DNA of 64,000 nt, from the NCBI RefSeq assembly GCF_025717555.1, contig NZ_JAJIRP010000010.1, positions 161,729-225,728 of the forward strand. The letters run 5' to 3'. A model generated the notes under the pieces. That model worked only from the letters and a program-made list of their open reading frames with translations, searched no databases and was not told where the DNA came from. Both the position numbers and the translations under genes were made by a program. Of this stretch, positions 8,787 to 18,054 are shown one piece after another. Each line of letters starts with the position of its first letter. The stretch's first letter is position 1. Origin of the DNA: Paucibacter sp. B2R-40 (lineage in GTDB: Bacteria > Pseudomonadota > Gammaproteobacteria > Burkholderiales > Burkholderiaceae_C).

Positions 8787-10475
8787 TTAGTCGTTAGCGT
8801 AAATATCCACATCCTTGGTTTCACGCACAAACAGCAGGCCGATCACCAGCGTCATGGCAGCGACGCCGATTGGGTACCACAGGCCGTGATAGATGTTGCC
8901 GTTTTGCGCCACCATCGCGAAGGTGATGGAAGGCAGCAGTCCACCGAACCAGCCGTTACCGATGTGATAAGGCAAGCTCATCGAGGTGTAACGGATACGG
9001 GTTGGGAACAACTCCACCAGCATCGCGGCGATCGGGCCGTAGACCATGGTCACGTACAAGACCAAGACGAACAGGATGGCCACCACCAAAGGCTGGTTGA
9101 TCTTGGCGGGGTCGGCCTTGGCGGGGTAGCCGGCGGCCTTCATCGCTTCGCTCAATTCCTTCTTGAAGGCGGCAATACCCTTGGCGCTGGCTTCGTCGAA
9201 CTTGAAGCCACCTGGCATCACCGTGGCGTTGAGGCCATTGATGACCTTCTCGCCGACCTTGATCACCGCCACCGAGCCGGCTGGGCCGGGCAAAGTCTCG
9301 TAGCTGGCCGAGGACTGAGCCAAGGCACGCTTGGCAATGTCGCAGCTGCTGGTGAAGTCGACTTCACGAGCAATCGGGCTGCCCTGGAAGGAGCAGGTCG
9401 ATGTATCCACGGTCAGCGTGATCTGGGCGCTCGCTTGTGCCTTGGCCAAGTCAGGGTTGGCCGCATTGGTCAGCGCCTTGAACAATGGGAAGTAGGTCAC
9501 GATGGCGAGCAGCAAGCCGGCCATGATGATCGGCTTGCGGCCGATCTTGTCCGACAGGGTGCCGAAGATCACGAAGAACGGTGTGCCCAAGAGCAGCGAG
9601 ATCGCAACCATGATGTTGGCGGCCGACATTTCCACCTTCAACACGCTGGTCAGGAAGAACAACGCATAGAACTGGCCCGTGTACCAGACCACACCTTGGC
9701 CGGCAACCAGACCGAACAGCGCCAGCATGACAATCTTCAGGTTTTTCCACTGGCCGAAGGACTCGGACAGCGGTGCCTTGGAAGTCTTGCCTTCGGACTT
9801 CATCTTCTGGAAGGCCGGGCTCTCGTTCATCGACAAGCGGATCCAGACGCTGACAGCCAGCAGCAAGATCGACACGATGAACGGCACGCGCCAGCCCCAC
9901 TCACCGAAGGCGGTCTCGCCGATCAGCGTGCGGGTGCCCAGAATCACCATCAAGGACAGGAACAGACCCAGCGTTGCGGTGGTTTGAATCCAGGACGTGT
10001 AGGCACCGCGCTTGTTGGCGGGGGCATGTTCGGCCACATAGGTTGCGGCGCCGCCATACTCACCACCCAAGGCCAAGCCTTGCAGCATGCGCAGGCCGAT
10101 CAAGATGACCGGAGCGGCCGCGCCTATGGTCGCGTAATTGGGCAGCACGCCGACGATGAAGGTCGACAAACCCATGATCAGAATCGTCACCAAGAAGGTG
10201 TACTTGCGACCGATCATGTCGCCCAAACGACCGAACACCAAGGCGCCGAAGGGGCGCACGATGAAGCCGGCGGCAAAGGCCAGCAAGGACGCGATGAACG
10301 CCGCTTGCGGGTCCAGGCCCGAGAAGAATTGCTTGGCGATAATTGGCGCCAAAGAACCGTAGAGGTAAAAGTCGTACCACTCGAACACGGTGCCCAGCGA
10401 GGAGGCGAAGATCACTTTCTTCTCTTCACCCGTCATTGGCGTGTTCGTCGTGGAGACTGCTGTTGCAGTTGCCAT
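8787..10475 (-). CDS. MFS transporter, metabolite:H+ symporter (MHS) type with large loop insertion
   Basis: A 562-residue inner-membrane permease. FASSLGTVFEWYDFYLYG near the N-terminus is diagnostic of the metabolite:H+ symporter subfamily (relatives of ProP, KgtP and ShiA). GRLGDMIGRKYTF is the MFS loop 2-3 motif and GTLSDKIGRKP its repeat in the second half. An insertion of about 110 residues, with two cysteines, lies late in the protein before the segment INQPLVVAILFVLV. The substrate cannot be read from sequence; a carboxylate or amino-acid-like solute is likely for the family. ATG 10475 is chosen over the frame's upstream extension because GGAG lies ten bases before it. It is monocistronic, with its own terminator. 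Confidence 0.9.
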   Translation of the reverse strand: MATATAVSTTNTPMTGEEKKVIFASSLGTVFEWYDFYLYGSLAPIIAKQFFSGLDPQAAFIASLLAFAAGFIVRPFGALVFGRLGDMIGRKYTFLVTILIMGLSTFIVGVLPNYATIGAAAPVILIGLRMLQGLALGGEYGGAATYVAEHAPANKRGAYTSWIQTTATLGLFLSLMVILGTRTLIGETAFGEWGWRVPFIVSILLLAVSVWIRLSMNESPAFQKMKSEGKTSKAPLSESFGQWKNLKIVMLALFGLVAGQGVVWYTGQFYALFFLTSVLKVEMSAANIMVAISLLLGTPFFVIFGTLSDKIGRKPIIMAGLLLAIVTYFPLFKALTNAANPDLAKAQASAQITLTVDTSTCSFQGSPIAREVDFTSSCDIAKRALAQSSASYETLPGPAGSVAVIKVGEKVINGLNATVMPGGFKFDEASAKGIAAFKKELSEAMKAAGYPAKADPAKINQPLVVAILFVLVLYVTMVYGPIAAMLVELFPTRIRYTSMSLPYHIGNGWFGGLLPSITFAMVAQNGNIYHGLWYPIGVAAMTLVIGLLFVRETKDVDIYAND

Positions 10476-10669
10476 GGTGGATGTCTCCAAATATTTGCCT
10501 GAGAACCACCGACCGGCAGCTCTTGGCGCAACTATGGAAGCAGCCTCTGACCCCACTCTGACGCCGCGCTGAACGCTTGCTTACAAACCCGGTTGCAACC
10601 CTTGGCTTTTATTTCTTAATGTGAAATTTATCCAAGATCAAGGGTAAGTCCTGGGTCGCCATTCTTGGA

Positions 10670-11326
10670 TCATTTAGCAGCGCTGGCCCGGCGCACACCC
10701 GGTCGAGATTTGGCGGCTGCATCCCATGCGCCTTGCTCAAACCAAGGGTCTCCGCGCAGATAAGCCGCTAGCATTTCGAGCGAATCCAAACCCCAGAACA
10801 GGCGGCCGTCCACTTCAATCGTTGGCACACCGAACACACCCAGCTCCAGCGCTTGTTCGGTGGCGTTGCGCAAAGTCTCCTTGATCTCCTCGCTGGCCAC
10901 CTCGCGCACCGGGGCCAGGTCTTGCGTCAGTTGAGCCAGACGCTCCGCCTGATTCGCGTCGGCGCCTTCGCCGCGCCAGACATGGTGCAGGATCTTTTCG
11001 ACCTGCAGACGGTTCGGCGTGCCACCGGCCGGCGCGCAGGCCCAAGCCAGGCGCAGCAAGGGCAAGGGGTTGAACGGGTGCTGTGCCGGCACCTGCAAGG
11101 GAATGTTGAACTGATGCGCGGCCCAGGCCACTTGGCGGAAGGTCCATTGCCGCTTGGGCTCGATCTCGGCCGGGCCTTTCTGGCCCAAGGCGTGCAGCAG
11201 TGCCGCAAACAGAATCGGGCGGTACTCGACGCTATAGCTGATGCCGCTCAAGGCTTCGGGCAGGCGCTCGAAAGCCAGGGCCGCGTAAGGCGAGATTGGG
11301 TCGAAGTAAAAACGCAATTGCTTCAT
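10670..11326 (-). CDS. 2-hydroxychromene-2-carboxylate isomerase-like protein (DsbA/GST-kappa fold)
   Basis: A 218-residue thioredoxin-fold protein. The N-terminal FYFDPISPYAALAFERLP and the C-terminal GVFGVPTIEVDGRLFWG are characteristic of HCCA isomerases and GST-kappa relatives, which use glutathione to isomerise naphthalene-derived intermediates. No naphthalene genes are nearby, so the actual substrate is uncertain. It is 16 bases downstream of the DUF1289 gene and probably in one operon with it and the YbaK-like gene. A 194-base gap with no recognised gene separates its end from the start of the MHS permease. Confidence 0.82.
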   Translation of the reverse strand: MKQLRFYFDPISPYAALAFERLPEALSGISYSVEYRPILFAALLHALGQKGPAEIEPKRQWTFRQVAWAAHQFNIPLQVPAQHPFNPLPLLRLAWACAPAGGTPNRLQVEKILHHVWRGEGADANQAERLAQLTQDLAPVREVASEEIKETLRNATEQALELGVFGVPTIEVDGRLFWGLDSLEMLAAYLRGDPWFEQGAWDAAAKSRPGVRRASAAK

Positions 11327-11342
11327 GGTGCTGCTAGGCCTT

Positions 11343-11579
11343 TCAGGGCTCGTGGGTTTGTTCAGCGGCAGTGAAAATGCCGAGGTCGAGCAGGTGCTCG
11401 CGGCGCGGCGGCAAGCGGCTCAAAATCTCCAGACGGGCAGCGTCATCGGACTTGGACCAGACGGTGATTTCAGGAATCGTGCGCGCGCAACCCTCGCACC
11501 AGCCGGTCGGCTGATGGATCTTGCAAACATTGCTGCAAGGCGACTTGACCGCCGAGCTAACCAAAGCACTCGTCGTCAT
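11343..11579 (-). CDS. DUF1289 family protein
   Basis: A 78-residue protein with the four-cysteine DUF1289 signature: SPCSNVCKIHQPTGWCEGC, followed by ARTIPEI. The cysteines suggest a small metal- or Fe-S-binding module; no function is established. Its ATG overlaps the stop of the YbaK-like gene by four bases, indicating translational coupling. Confidence 0.85.
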   Translation of the reverse strand: MTTSALVSSAVKSPCSNVCKIHQPTGWCEGCARTIPEITVWSKSDDAARLEILSRLPPRREHLLDLGIFTAAEQTHEP

Positions 11580-12088
11580 GCTTGCACCACATCGATCACC
11601 GGCGCGCCGGTCATGGCGGCCAGCTCGGCCGGCGACATCTTGAACACGCCGTTAGGGTGGCCGGCCGCAGCCCAGATCACCTCAAAACGAAACAGCTCCT
11701 GATCGACAAAGAGCAAGGGCTGCGGCGCATCAGCGCTGGGCAAAAAACCCAAGGGCGAAACCCCGCCGATGGAAAAGCCTGTGCGTGCCTTGACATAGTC
11801 CGCATCGGCGCGGCCCAGCGGCCCGGTGTGCGGAGCGAGTTTTTTCTCGTCCACGCGTTTGTCGCCCGAGGTGATCACCAACACGGCGGCCTCGTCCGAT
11901 TTGCGCTTGAAGACCACAGACTTGGCGATCTGGCCCAGGCTCACGCCCAGGGCATCGGCCGCTTCTTGCGAGGTGCGTGCGGCCACCTCCAACCATTGCG
12001 GCGCATGGGCATGGCGGGCTCGCGCCAGCGCGGCTTGCACGCGCACAAAGCCGTCCGGGCGCTCGCTGCTACTTTGAATATCATTCAT
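11576..12088 (-). CDS. YbaK/ProX-type aminoacyl-tRNA deacylase
   Basis: A 170-residue protein of the YbaK/EbsC family, which hydrolyses mischarged tRNAs such as Cys- or Ala-tRNA(Pro). The order ALGVSLGQIAKSVVFK, VVFKRKSDEAAVLVITSGD, GFSIGGVSPLGF is typical, including the conserved Lys in IAKSVVFK and the GGVSPLGF loop. It overlaps the DUF1289 gene by four bases and starts 34 bases after the end of phnX on the same strand, so it may share the phn transcript. There is no functional link to phosphonates. Confidence 0.87.
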   Translation of the reverse strand: MNDIQSSSERPDGFVRVQAALARARHAHAPQWLEVAARTSQEAADALGVSLGQIAKSVVFKRKSDEAAVLVITSGDKRVDEKKLAPHTGPLGRADADYVKARTGFSIGGVSPLGFLPSADAPQPLLFVDQELFRFEVIWAAAGHPNGVFKMSPAELAAMTGAPVIDVVQA

Positions 12089-12122
12089 GTCGGCATTGTC
12101 TCAGGCCGGCAAACGCCCCTGT

Positions 12123-12944
12123 TCAGGCGGGTAATTCACCCGCCGCCATGCGACGCTCGATCTCGTCTATCAGCGGCAGCAGATCGGCCACGCCGTCGAT
12201 GACAAAATGCGCGCCGCCCTCCAACAGCAATTGGCGCGCCTGCTCAAGCAGCAGCACTTGTTGCGCGGGCGGTGTGGCCAGCCACTCGGCTTCACTCAGG
12301 CCCAAGGAATTGCCCGTCACGGCCAGACCCACCACCCAAGCGCCGACCGCCCTGCCCTCTTGCAAGCCCGGCACCGTGTCATCCACCTTGACCACCGCAG
12401 CCGGCGGCCAAACGCCCAGATCCGACAGCGTGCGCACCATCATCAAAGGGCCAGGTCTTGCGCTGGCCATATCGCCGGCGCAGACTAGGTTGTCGGGCTT
12501 GTAGCCCTGCGCCTCGGCCAAGGGGGCGACGACTTCCATGATGGGGCGGTTGTAGCCGGTGGTCGAGCCAATTTTCAGACCCCTCGCGCGCAGGCCGGCG
12601 ACGGTTTCAAGCGCCCCCGGAATCAGCGCTGCATGCTGGGTGACGCTGGCCATATTCATCGGTGTGAAGACCTCGTAAAGCTCATCACAGTCAGCGTCGG
12701 TGAAATCGCGGTCGTGCGCCATACGCCAACGCTGCGCAATTTCTGGCTGATTGCCCAGCGCATGAATGTGATCCCACTTGGCCAAGCCCATCGGCACTCT
12801 TGCTTCAGCGATGCTGATCACCACGCCGTAGCGGGCAAACAGCTGGACAAAAGCACCCATCGGCGCCTGACTGCCAAAGTCGATGATGGTGCCGGCCCAA
12901 TCAAACACTACCGCTTGCAAATGCTGCTTCGTCTTGTCATTCAT
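12123..12944 (-). CDS. phnX: Phosphonoacetaldehyde hydrolase PhnX
   Basis: A 273-residue HAD-superfamily enzyme that cleaves phosphonoacetaldehyde into acetaldehyde and phosphate. The nucleophile Asp15 lies in VVFDWAGTIIDFG, where the WAGT version of the HAD motif is specific to phosphonatases. The Schiff-base lysine is Lys56 in RVPMGLAKWDHI. STTGYNRPIM and VKVDDTVPGLQEG give the remaining HAD motifs. It ends the AEP operon, six bases after the FAD oxidoreductase gene. No PhnW transaminase gene, the usual source of its substrate, is in the cluster. Confidence 0.96.
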   Translation of the reverse strand: MNDKTKQHLQAVVFDWAGTIIDFGSQAPMGAFVQLFARYGVVISIAEARVPMGLAKWDHIHALGNQPEIAQRWRMAHDRDFTDADCDELYEVFTPMNMASVTQHAALIPGALETVAGLRARGLKIGSTTGYNRPIMEVVAPLAEAQGYKPDNLVCAGDMASARPGPLMMVRTLSDLGVWPPAAVVKVDDTVPGLQEGRAVGAWVVGLAVTGNSLGLSEAEWLATPPAQQVLLLEQARQLLLEGGAHFVIDGVADLLPLIDEIERRMAAGELPA

Positions 12945-12950
12945 TGCTGA

Positions 12951-14069
12951 TTACCAATCTCTGAAAACTTCTTCGGCCAGCCCAAAGGCCGTGCTGGCGC
13001 CGGTGCCGCTGGTCACCGTGACCAGCCGGGTGTTGGCCGCGGGTGCTTCGACCAGGCAAGGCTCGGTGGCTGAGGAGGGATAGGTGCCGACCCAGCGCTC
13101 GGTCACCACCGCCTTTTCGAGACGCAGGCTTTGATGCAAATGCCGCAGGATCAAGGCATCCACCTCTTCCGAAGCGAAAGGCGGCAAGACCGGGCCGTAA
13201 TGGTGCGAGTCACCCACGACCAGGGAGCCGTCAGCGCTTTGCACCACGATCAGATGGATGCCATGCGCCAGGCTGGCGGCTTCTTCTTTTTCTAGCCGCG
13301 CCCGCAAGGCTTGCGCTTGCGGCAACTCGGAGTAGCCTTCATAGCGAATCAAACTCAGATCCCCCATCACCGAGCCGGGCAGCTTGAAGCCGGCCTCTGG
13401 CCGCACCCGCAACATTTGCAACTGACACAGGCGCAGACGATGCGGCAGCCAGCTGTTGGCGAACAAGCCGTTCAATTCAGCGCCGCCGCAGACCACGACG
13501 CGCTCGGCTTGGTAGTTAGCGCGCGCCGTCTGCACATGCGGCGTGTCCACCGCCAGCACTGCCTCGCCGAAGCGGAACTCGACGCCATGCGCCGTCGCCA
13601 ACCAAGTCGTCAAACGCGGGATCGCCGTGCGCGATTCGACCCGCAGCTCATGCGGGCTGTAAAGCACGCTTTGCAGCTGTTCGGTGCGCAGCGCGGGCGC
13701 GCGCGCGGCGGCGGCGTCCGGACTCAAGAGCTCGCAGCCCTCGGCCATCTCGGTCGCCATAAAGGCTTCCAGCACCGCTTGAGCCTCGGGGCGCTCGGCC
13801 GCCAGAAAGAGCCCGGTGTGCACCACATCGATGCCGGCCAGCGGCGCCACTTCGGCCCAGACCTGGCGCGAACGACGCGCTCTTGCATGGCTGGCGCCGG
13901 ATTTTTGGCCGGTCACCGTGACAAAGCCGAAATTGCGGATCGAAGCGCCGACGCAGGCCGCGTCGCGCTCCAAGACCAGCACCTTCAAACCGCGCCGAGC
14001 GGCGGTATAGGCATGGGCCAGGCCGACGATGCCGGCGCCGACCACCAAAAGGTCATATTTCATAGTCAT
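12951..14069 (-). CDS. Phosphonate-cluster FAD-dependent oxidoreductase (TIGR03364/HpnW type)
   Basis: A 372-residue flavoprotein of the glycine oxidase/DAO fold. The dinucleotide-binding motif is VVGAGIVGLAHAYTAARRG near the N-terminus; RNFGFVTVTGQ and the C-terminal VTSGTGASTAFGLAEE fit the TIGR03364 family found in AEP loci. Members are thought to oxidise the amine of AEP derivatives, such as N-methyl- or hydroxylated AEP, to phosphonoacetaldehyde. This is family knowledge, and the substrate here is inferred from phnX lying six bases downstream. A second ATG two codons later is an alternative start. Confidence 0.85.
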   Translation of the reverse strand: MTMKYDLLVVGAGIVGLAHAYTAARRGLKVLVLERDAACVGASIRNFGFVTVTGQKSGASHARARRSRQVWAEVAPLAGIDVVHTGLFLAAERPEAQAVLEAFMATEMAEGCELLSPDAAAARAPALRTEQLQSVLYSPHELRVESRTAIPRLTTWLATAHGVEFRFGEAVLAVDTPHVQTARANYQAERVVVCGGAELNGLFANSWLPHRLRLCQLQMLRVRPEAGFKLPGSVMGDLSLIRYEGYSELPQAQALRARLEKEEAASLAHGIHLIVVQSADGSLVVGDSHHYGPVLPPFASEEVDALILRHLHQSLRLEKAVVTERWVGTYPSSATEPCLVEAPAANTRLVTVTSGTGASTAFGLAEEVFRDW

Positions 14070-14095
14070 GTTGAAGAAGATGGGATGTGAATTCG

Positions 14096-15766
14096 TCAGC
14101 GTGCACGCCAGGCCTGTGTGCGCTTGATCAGCATGCGCTCCAGCAGCGCGATCAAAAAGCGGCCCAAGGCTGCGGTCAAAAAGATCAGCACCGCCATCGC
14201 CGCGGCCGGGCCGATATCACCGGCGTCGTCCATGGCCAGCACCGCCACCGAGGCCAGCGTGGTTTCGGGCGAATACAAGAACACCACGGCCGACACCGTC
14301 GTCATCGCGTTGATGAAGAAATACGCAGCCACTTGCATCATGGCCGGCAAGCTGACCGGCAAATGAACCCGCCACAGCGTGGTCCAAAACGGCACGCCCA
14401 AGGACGCGGCCACCAGCTCATACTCCGGGTCCAGCTGGCGCAGTGCGGCCAGTTGGGTGATATGCGCGACCGAGTAGAAATGCGCGACCGTGCAAATGAC
14501 AAGTAAGCTCAAAGTGCCATAGAGGCCATGCAGCGGATTCCAGCCGGCATTGAAGAACAAGATATAGCCCAGGCCCAGCGCCAGACCCGGCACCGCCATG
14601 GGCAGGCTGGCGATGGCGTTCAAGAGACCGCGACCAGCCTCAAAGCGGCGGGGCTTCTCGACCAGATAGGCGCTCAAGAAGGTCAAGCCTGCACCCAAGA
14701 CCGCGCAGCCCAAGGCCAGCTTGATCGAATTGCCGTAGCTGGCCCAGCCGCCGCCGTCCATCATGTCGAAACGAAAGTTATTGAAAGACGGCGTCAAGTT
14801 ATAAGGCCAGTAGGTCGCCAAGGCCGCAAACATGGCCACGCCCATCACGGCGATCAAGAGCAAAGCGATCAGGCTGCAATAGAGCAGCATGGCACCGTCC
14901 AGGCGGCCCCAGGCTTTTGGCTGATAAGGCACGGCGCGCACGGTCAAGGCGGCGCCCTGCGCTCGCCGCAGGCGCTGCTCGACCCAAAAGGCCAGCAACG
15001 CAGGCAGCAGCAACAGCAAAGCCACGACCGCGCCCATTTGCAGGCGCTGCTGGCCTATCACCTGTTTGTAGATATCGGTGGCCAGCACTTGGGTATTGCC
15101 GCCAATCACCTTGGGCACGCCAAAGTCGGTCAGGACCATCACGAACACCACCACCAGTGAAATCAGCAGCCCGTAGCGGCTGGCCGGCAACGTGACGGTG
15201 CGAAAAATGCGCCAGCGCCCAGCGCCCAGACTGGCCGCGGCCTCATGCAAGCGCCCGTCACTGGTGGCCAAAGCCGTCAACATAATCAGCAAGGCGTGCG
15301 GCAAGGTCCACAAGACCGAGCCGATGACGATGCCCAGCGGCCCGTAAATGCTGTGCCCGCCCAGCCAGCCTCTAAGCAGGCCTTGATTTCCAAACAGATA
15401 GATCAAGCTGATCGCCATCAACAGCGACGGCGCAAGGATGGGCAGCAAGGCCACCGCGCGAAAGAAGCGCCGTCCCGGCATGCAGGTCTGCGTCAGCGCA
15501 TAGGCATAGCCGTAAGCCAAGCCCACGCTGATGAGCGCGCTCAAGGCCGACAAATACAGGCTGTTGAAGAGCGAGCGCCCGACATTGGGGCTGCCAAAAT
15601 AACTGCTGAAGTTGCTCAAGCCCGCGAAGCTGCCATCGGCCGCGTAAAAGCTCATTGCCAGCAGGCTGCCCACTGGCAAGGCAATGCCCAGCACCAAGGC
15701 CAAAAGACCGACAACCAAGAGCAGCAGCAGTGGGCCGCGCTCATTCATCTGTTGGACCCGGCTCAT
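14096..15766 (-). CDS. phnU: AEP ABC transporter, fused permease (PhnU2 type)
   Basis: A 556-residue inner-membrane protein with two binding-protein-dependent permease halves, each with about six helices and an EAA-like loop (LHEAAASLGAGRWRIF in the first, YELVAASLGVPFWTTLW in the second). The fused layout and position between phnT and the FAD oxidoreductase match the TIGR03262 AEP permease. The start at 15766 overlaps the phnT stop as ATGA; ATG 15748 is the alternative. The frame's further upstream extension lies inside phnT and is not transporter-like. Confidence 0.9.
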   Translation of the reverse strand: MSRVQQMNERGPLLLLLVVGLLALVLGIALPVGSLLAMSFYAADGSFAGLSNFSSYFGSPNVGRSLFNSLYLSALSALISVGLAYGYAYALTQTCMPGRRFFRAVALLPILAPSLLMAISLIYLFGNQGLLRGWLGGHSIYGPLGIVIGSVLWTLPHALLIMLTALATSDGRLHEAAASLGAGRWRIFRTVTLPASRYGLLISLVVVFVMVLTDFGVPKVIGGNTQVLATDIYKQVIGQQRLQMGAVVALLLLLPALLAFWVEQRLRRAQGAALTVRAVPYQPKAWGRLDGAMLLYCSLIALLLIAVMGVAMFAALATYWPYNLTPSFNNFRFDMMDGGGWASYGNSIKLALGCAVLGAGLTFLSAYLVEKPRRFEAGRGLLNAIASLPMAVPGLALGLGYILFFNAGWNPLHGLYGTLSLLVICTVAHFYSVAHITQLAALRQLDPEYELVAASLGVPFWTTLWRVHLPVSLPAMMQVAAYFFINAMTTVSAVVFLYSPETTLASVAVLAMDDAGDIGPAAAMAVLIFLTAALGRFLIALLERMLIKRTQAWRAR

Positions 15767-16860
15767 GCGACTCGCAGCATGGAGAGTGGCTGCATCAGGC
15801 CGCGAATGCTGCTCGCCGGCAACTCCATCAAGACCTGACCCTGCAGCCAGGCCGGCAGGCTGGCGTCGTTCGAAGTCGGCACTTCGGCCTCGATCACGAC
15901 TCCGCCTAAAGCCGCGCAGCGCAGGCGCACCAAGGTGCAAGGACCCAGAAACACCGTCTCCAGCACTTCGGCCTGCAAGCTATTGAGGCTCTCCGTGGTC
16001 GGCAAGACCTCGTCCGCATTGAAAGCACGTAGCCTGATCGCCTCGGGCCGCAGCCCCAGCAGCAGCGGGCTGCCGGTCTTGAAGGTATCGATATCGCAGT
16101 GCAAGTCATGCGCCCCAACACGCGCCCGATTGCGCGCCACCACCAGCGCCGGCATCAAGTTCATCTTGCCGACAAAACCGGCCACAAACTCGCTCGCTGG
16201 CCGCGCATAGAGCTGCTGCGGCGTGCCGGTCTGCTCAATCTGCCCCTTGTGCATGACGACGACGCGGTCCGACATCGACAGCGCCTCATCCTGGTCATGG
16301 GTCACCATCAGCGTGGTGATACCTAACTGCTTTTGCAAGCGGCGGATCTCGGCCCGCAGGCTGACGCGCACCTGCGCGTCCAAGGCCGACAGTGGCTCAT
16401 CCAGCAAGAGCAGCGGCGGCTGCGGCGCCAGGGCGCGCGCCAAGGCCACCCGCTGCTGCTGACCGCCGGACAGCTGGGATGGGAACTTGTGCGCCTGATC
16501 GGCCAGGCCGACCAGGTCCAGCATCTCCAGCGCCCGCGTCTGCTGCTGCGCACGCTTCATGCCCTGAAGCCCATAAGCGACATTGGCCGCCACGCTCAAG
16601 TTCGGGAACAAGGCATAGGACTGGAAGACGACGCCAAAGCGGCGCTGCGAAGCTTCCAGCGCAGTGATGTCTTGGCCGCGCAGATGAATGCTGCCGCTGT
16701 CGGGCGTCTCGATGCCGCAGAGAATGCGCAAGAGCGTGGTCTTGCCGCAGCCCGAAGGCCCCAGCAAGCTTATGAACTCGCCCTGCGCCACGTCCAGCGC
16801 GATGCCGCGCAGCACCGACTGCGTGCCGTAACGCTTGGTGATGTGTTGTACCGAAAGCAT
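15763..16860 (-). CDS. phnT: AEP ABC transporter ATP-binding protein (PhnT2 type)
   Basis: A 365-residue ABC ATPase. Walker A is GPSGCGKTTLL, the signature is LSGGQQQRVALARAL and Walker B is LLLLDEPLSALD, followed by the switch His in MVTHDQDEALSM. A TOBE-like C-terminal domain of about 120 residues follows, as in spermidine/putrescine-type importers. It powers the PhnU permease. It is 40 bases downstream of phnS and overlaps phnU by four bases. Confidence 0.92.
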   Translation of the reverse strand: MLSVQHITKRYGTQSVLRGIALDVAQGEFISLLGPSGCGKTTLLRILCGIETPDSGSIHLRGQDITALEASQRRFGVVFQSYALFPNLSVAANVAYGLQGMKRAQQQTRALEMLDLVGLADQAHKFPSQLSGGQQQRVALARALAPQPPLLLLDEPLSALDAQVRVSLRAEIRRLQKQLGITTLMVTHDQDEALSMSDRVVVMHKGQIEQTGTPQQLYARPASEFVAGFVGKMNLMPALVVARNRARVGAHDLHCDIDTFKTGSPLLLGLRPEAIRLRAFNADEVLPTTESLNSLQAEVLETVFLGPCTLVRLRCAALGGVVIEAEVPTSNDASLPAWLQGQVLMELPASSIRGLMQPLSMLRVA

Positions 16861-16900
16861 GGAGACGGTTTCTATTCTTTGTGCAGAGGCTTGAGCAAGA

Positions 16901-17929
16901 TCACTTCTTGGGCTCAGCCTTACCTTCGTAACGCTTGGCCCACTCGGTCAGGATGCGATCGCGGTTGGCGGCGGCCCAGGCGAAGTCGTTCTTGATCAAG
17001 AGTTTTTCGATGTCGGACGGCACGAATTCCAGACGTTCCTGCACCTGCGGCAGCGCCAGCACGGCGAAGTTGCCGGCATACAGCTCATTGGCCTTCTTGG
17101 TCACTGCCCAGTCGGCCAGCGCACGCGCCGCTTCTTGCTTCTTGCTGCTCTTGAAGATGGCGGTCGCTTCAACATCCCAACCCAAGCCTTCTTTGGGGAA
17201 GATGATGTCGATAGGCGCGCCGTCTTTCTTGGTCTTGTTGGCGCGGTAATCAAAGGACAGTCCGACCGGGAATTCGCCGGCACCGGCCTGGCGGCAAGGC
17301 TTGGAGCCGCTGTGCGTGTAGACGCCGACATTCTGGTGCAGTGCATCCATATAGGCCCAGCCCTTGGCCTCGCCCATGGTCTGCAACCAGGCCGACACCA
17401 TCAAAAACCCGGTGCCGCTGGAGGCAGGATGCGGCATCGTCACCGTGCCTTTGTAGACCGGCAGCGTCAGATCGGCCCAGCTCGCGGGCTTGGGCAGATG
17501 GCGCTTTTCGGCCTCGACCGTATTGAAGCAAACCGCCGACGACCACAGGTCCATGCCGACCCAGGTCGGCTGAACGCGCGGGTCACGCATCGTGGCGCGC
17601 ACCTGCTCCAGACCCTTGGGCGCATAGGGCTGCAGGAGGCCGTCCTTGTCCAGCAGCATCAAGGACGTGGCGGCCAGGCCCCACACCATATCGGCCTGCG
17701 GGTTGGCTCTTTCGGCCAGCAAGCGGGCGGTGATGATGCCGGTGGACTCGCGCACGAACTTCAGCTCGATGCTGGGGTTGTCGGCCTCGAAGGCGGCCTT
17801 GTAGGCCTTGATTTGATCGGCTTCCAGCGCTGAATAGACCAGCAACTCGGTCTTGGCTTGGGCAAATGCTTGGCCAGCCATCAAGGCGGTCAGGCTCAAC
17901 AAGGCCAGTTTCACGAAGGTTTGACGCAT
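16901..17929 (-). CDS. phnS: AEP ABC transporter periplasmic binding protein (PhnS2 type)
   Basis: A 342-residue exported solute-binding protein. The signal peptide MRQTFVKLALLSLTALMAG ends near AQAFAQA. The mature protein begins KTELLVYSALEADQIKAYK, typical of iron/polyamine-like binding proteins of the TIGR03261 AEP family. ATG 17929 is chosen because GGAG lies six bases upstream and the signal peptide starts there. It is the first gene of the minus-strand operon phnS-phnT-phnU-oxidoreductase-phnX and is divergent from the LysR regulator. Confidence 0.92.
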   Translation of the reverse strand: MRQTFVKLALLSLTALMAGQAFAQAKTELLVYSALEADQIKAYKAAFEADNPSIELKFVRESTGIITARLLAERANPQADMVWGLAATSLMLLDKDGLLQPYAPKGLEQVRATMRDPRVQPTWVGMDLWSSAVCFNTVEAEKRHLPKPASWADLTLPVYKGTVTMPHPASSGTGFLMVSAWLQTMGEAKGWAYMDALHQNVGVYTHSGSKPCRQAGAGEFPVGLSFDYRANKTKKDGAPIDIIFPKEGLGWDVEATAIFKSSKKQEAARALADWAVTKKANELYAGNFAVLALPQVQERLEFVPSDIEKLLIKNDFAWAAANRDRILTEWAKRYEGKAEPKK

Positions 17930-18040
17930 TTCAACTCCAGATGGTTCGACGAAAGTTTGCAGGCAGCTCACGCAGCGCACGACTTACAAGAGCCAGCACT
18001 GCGGATCGGCGAAACTGTAGGGATGGCGGATGAACACAGC

Positions 18041-18054
18041 GCGTCAAATGACGC
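18041..18054. promoter_or_regulatory. Candidate operator in the phnS/LysR divergent promoter
   Basis: GCGTCAAATGACGC is a perfect palindrome, six-base arms around AA, in the 191-base region between phnS and the divergent LysR gene. It also contains a T-N11-A LysR-type arrangement (T18044, A18056). TTGACA at 18059-18064 could be a -35 for the LysR gene, but the matching -10 is poor. Binding by the LysR protein is an inference from position. Confidence 0.45.
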
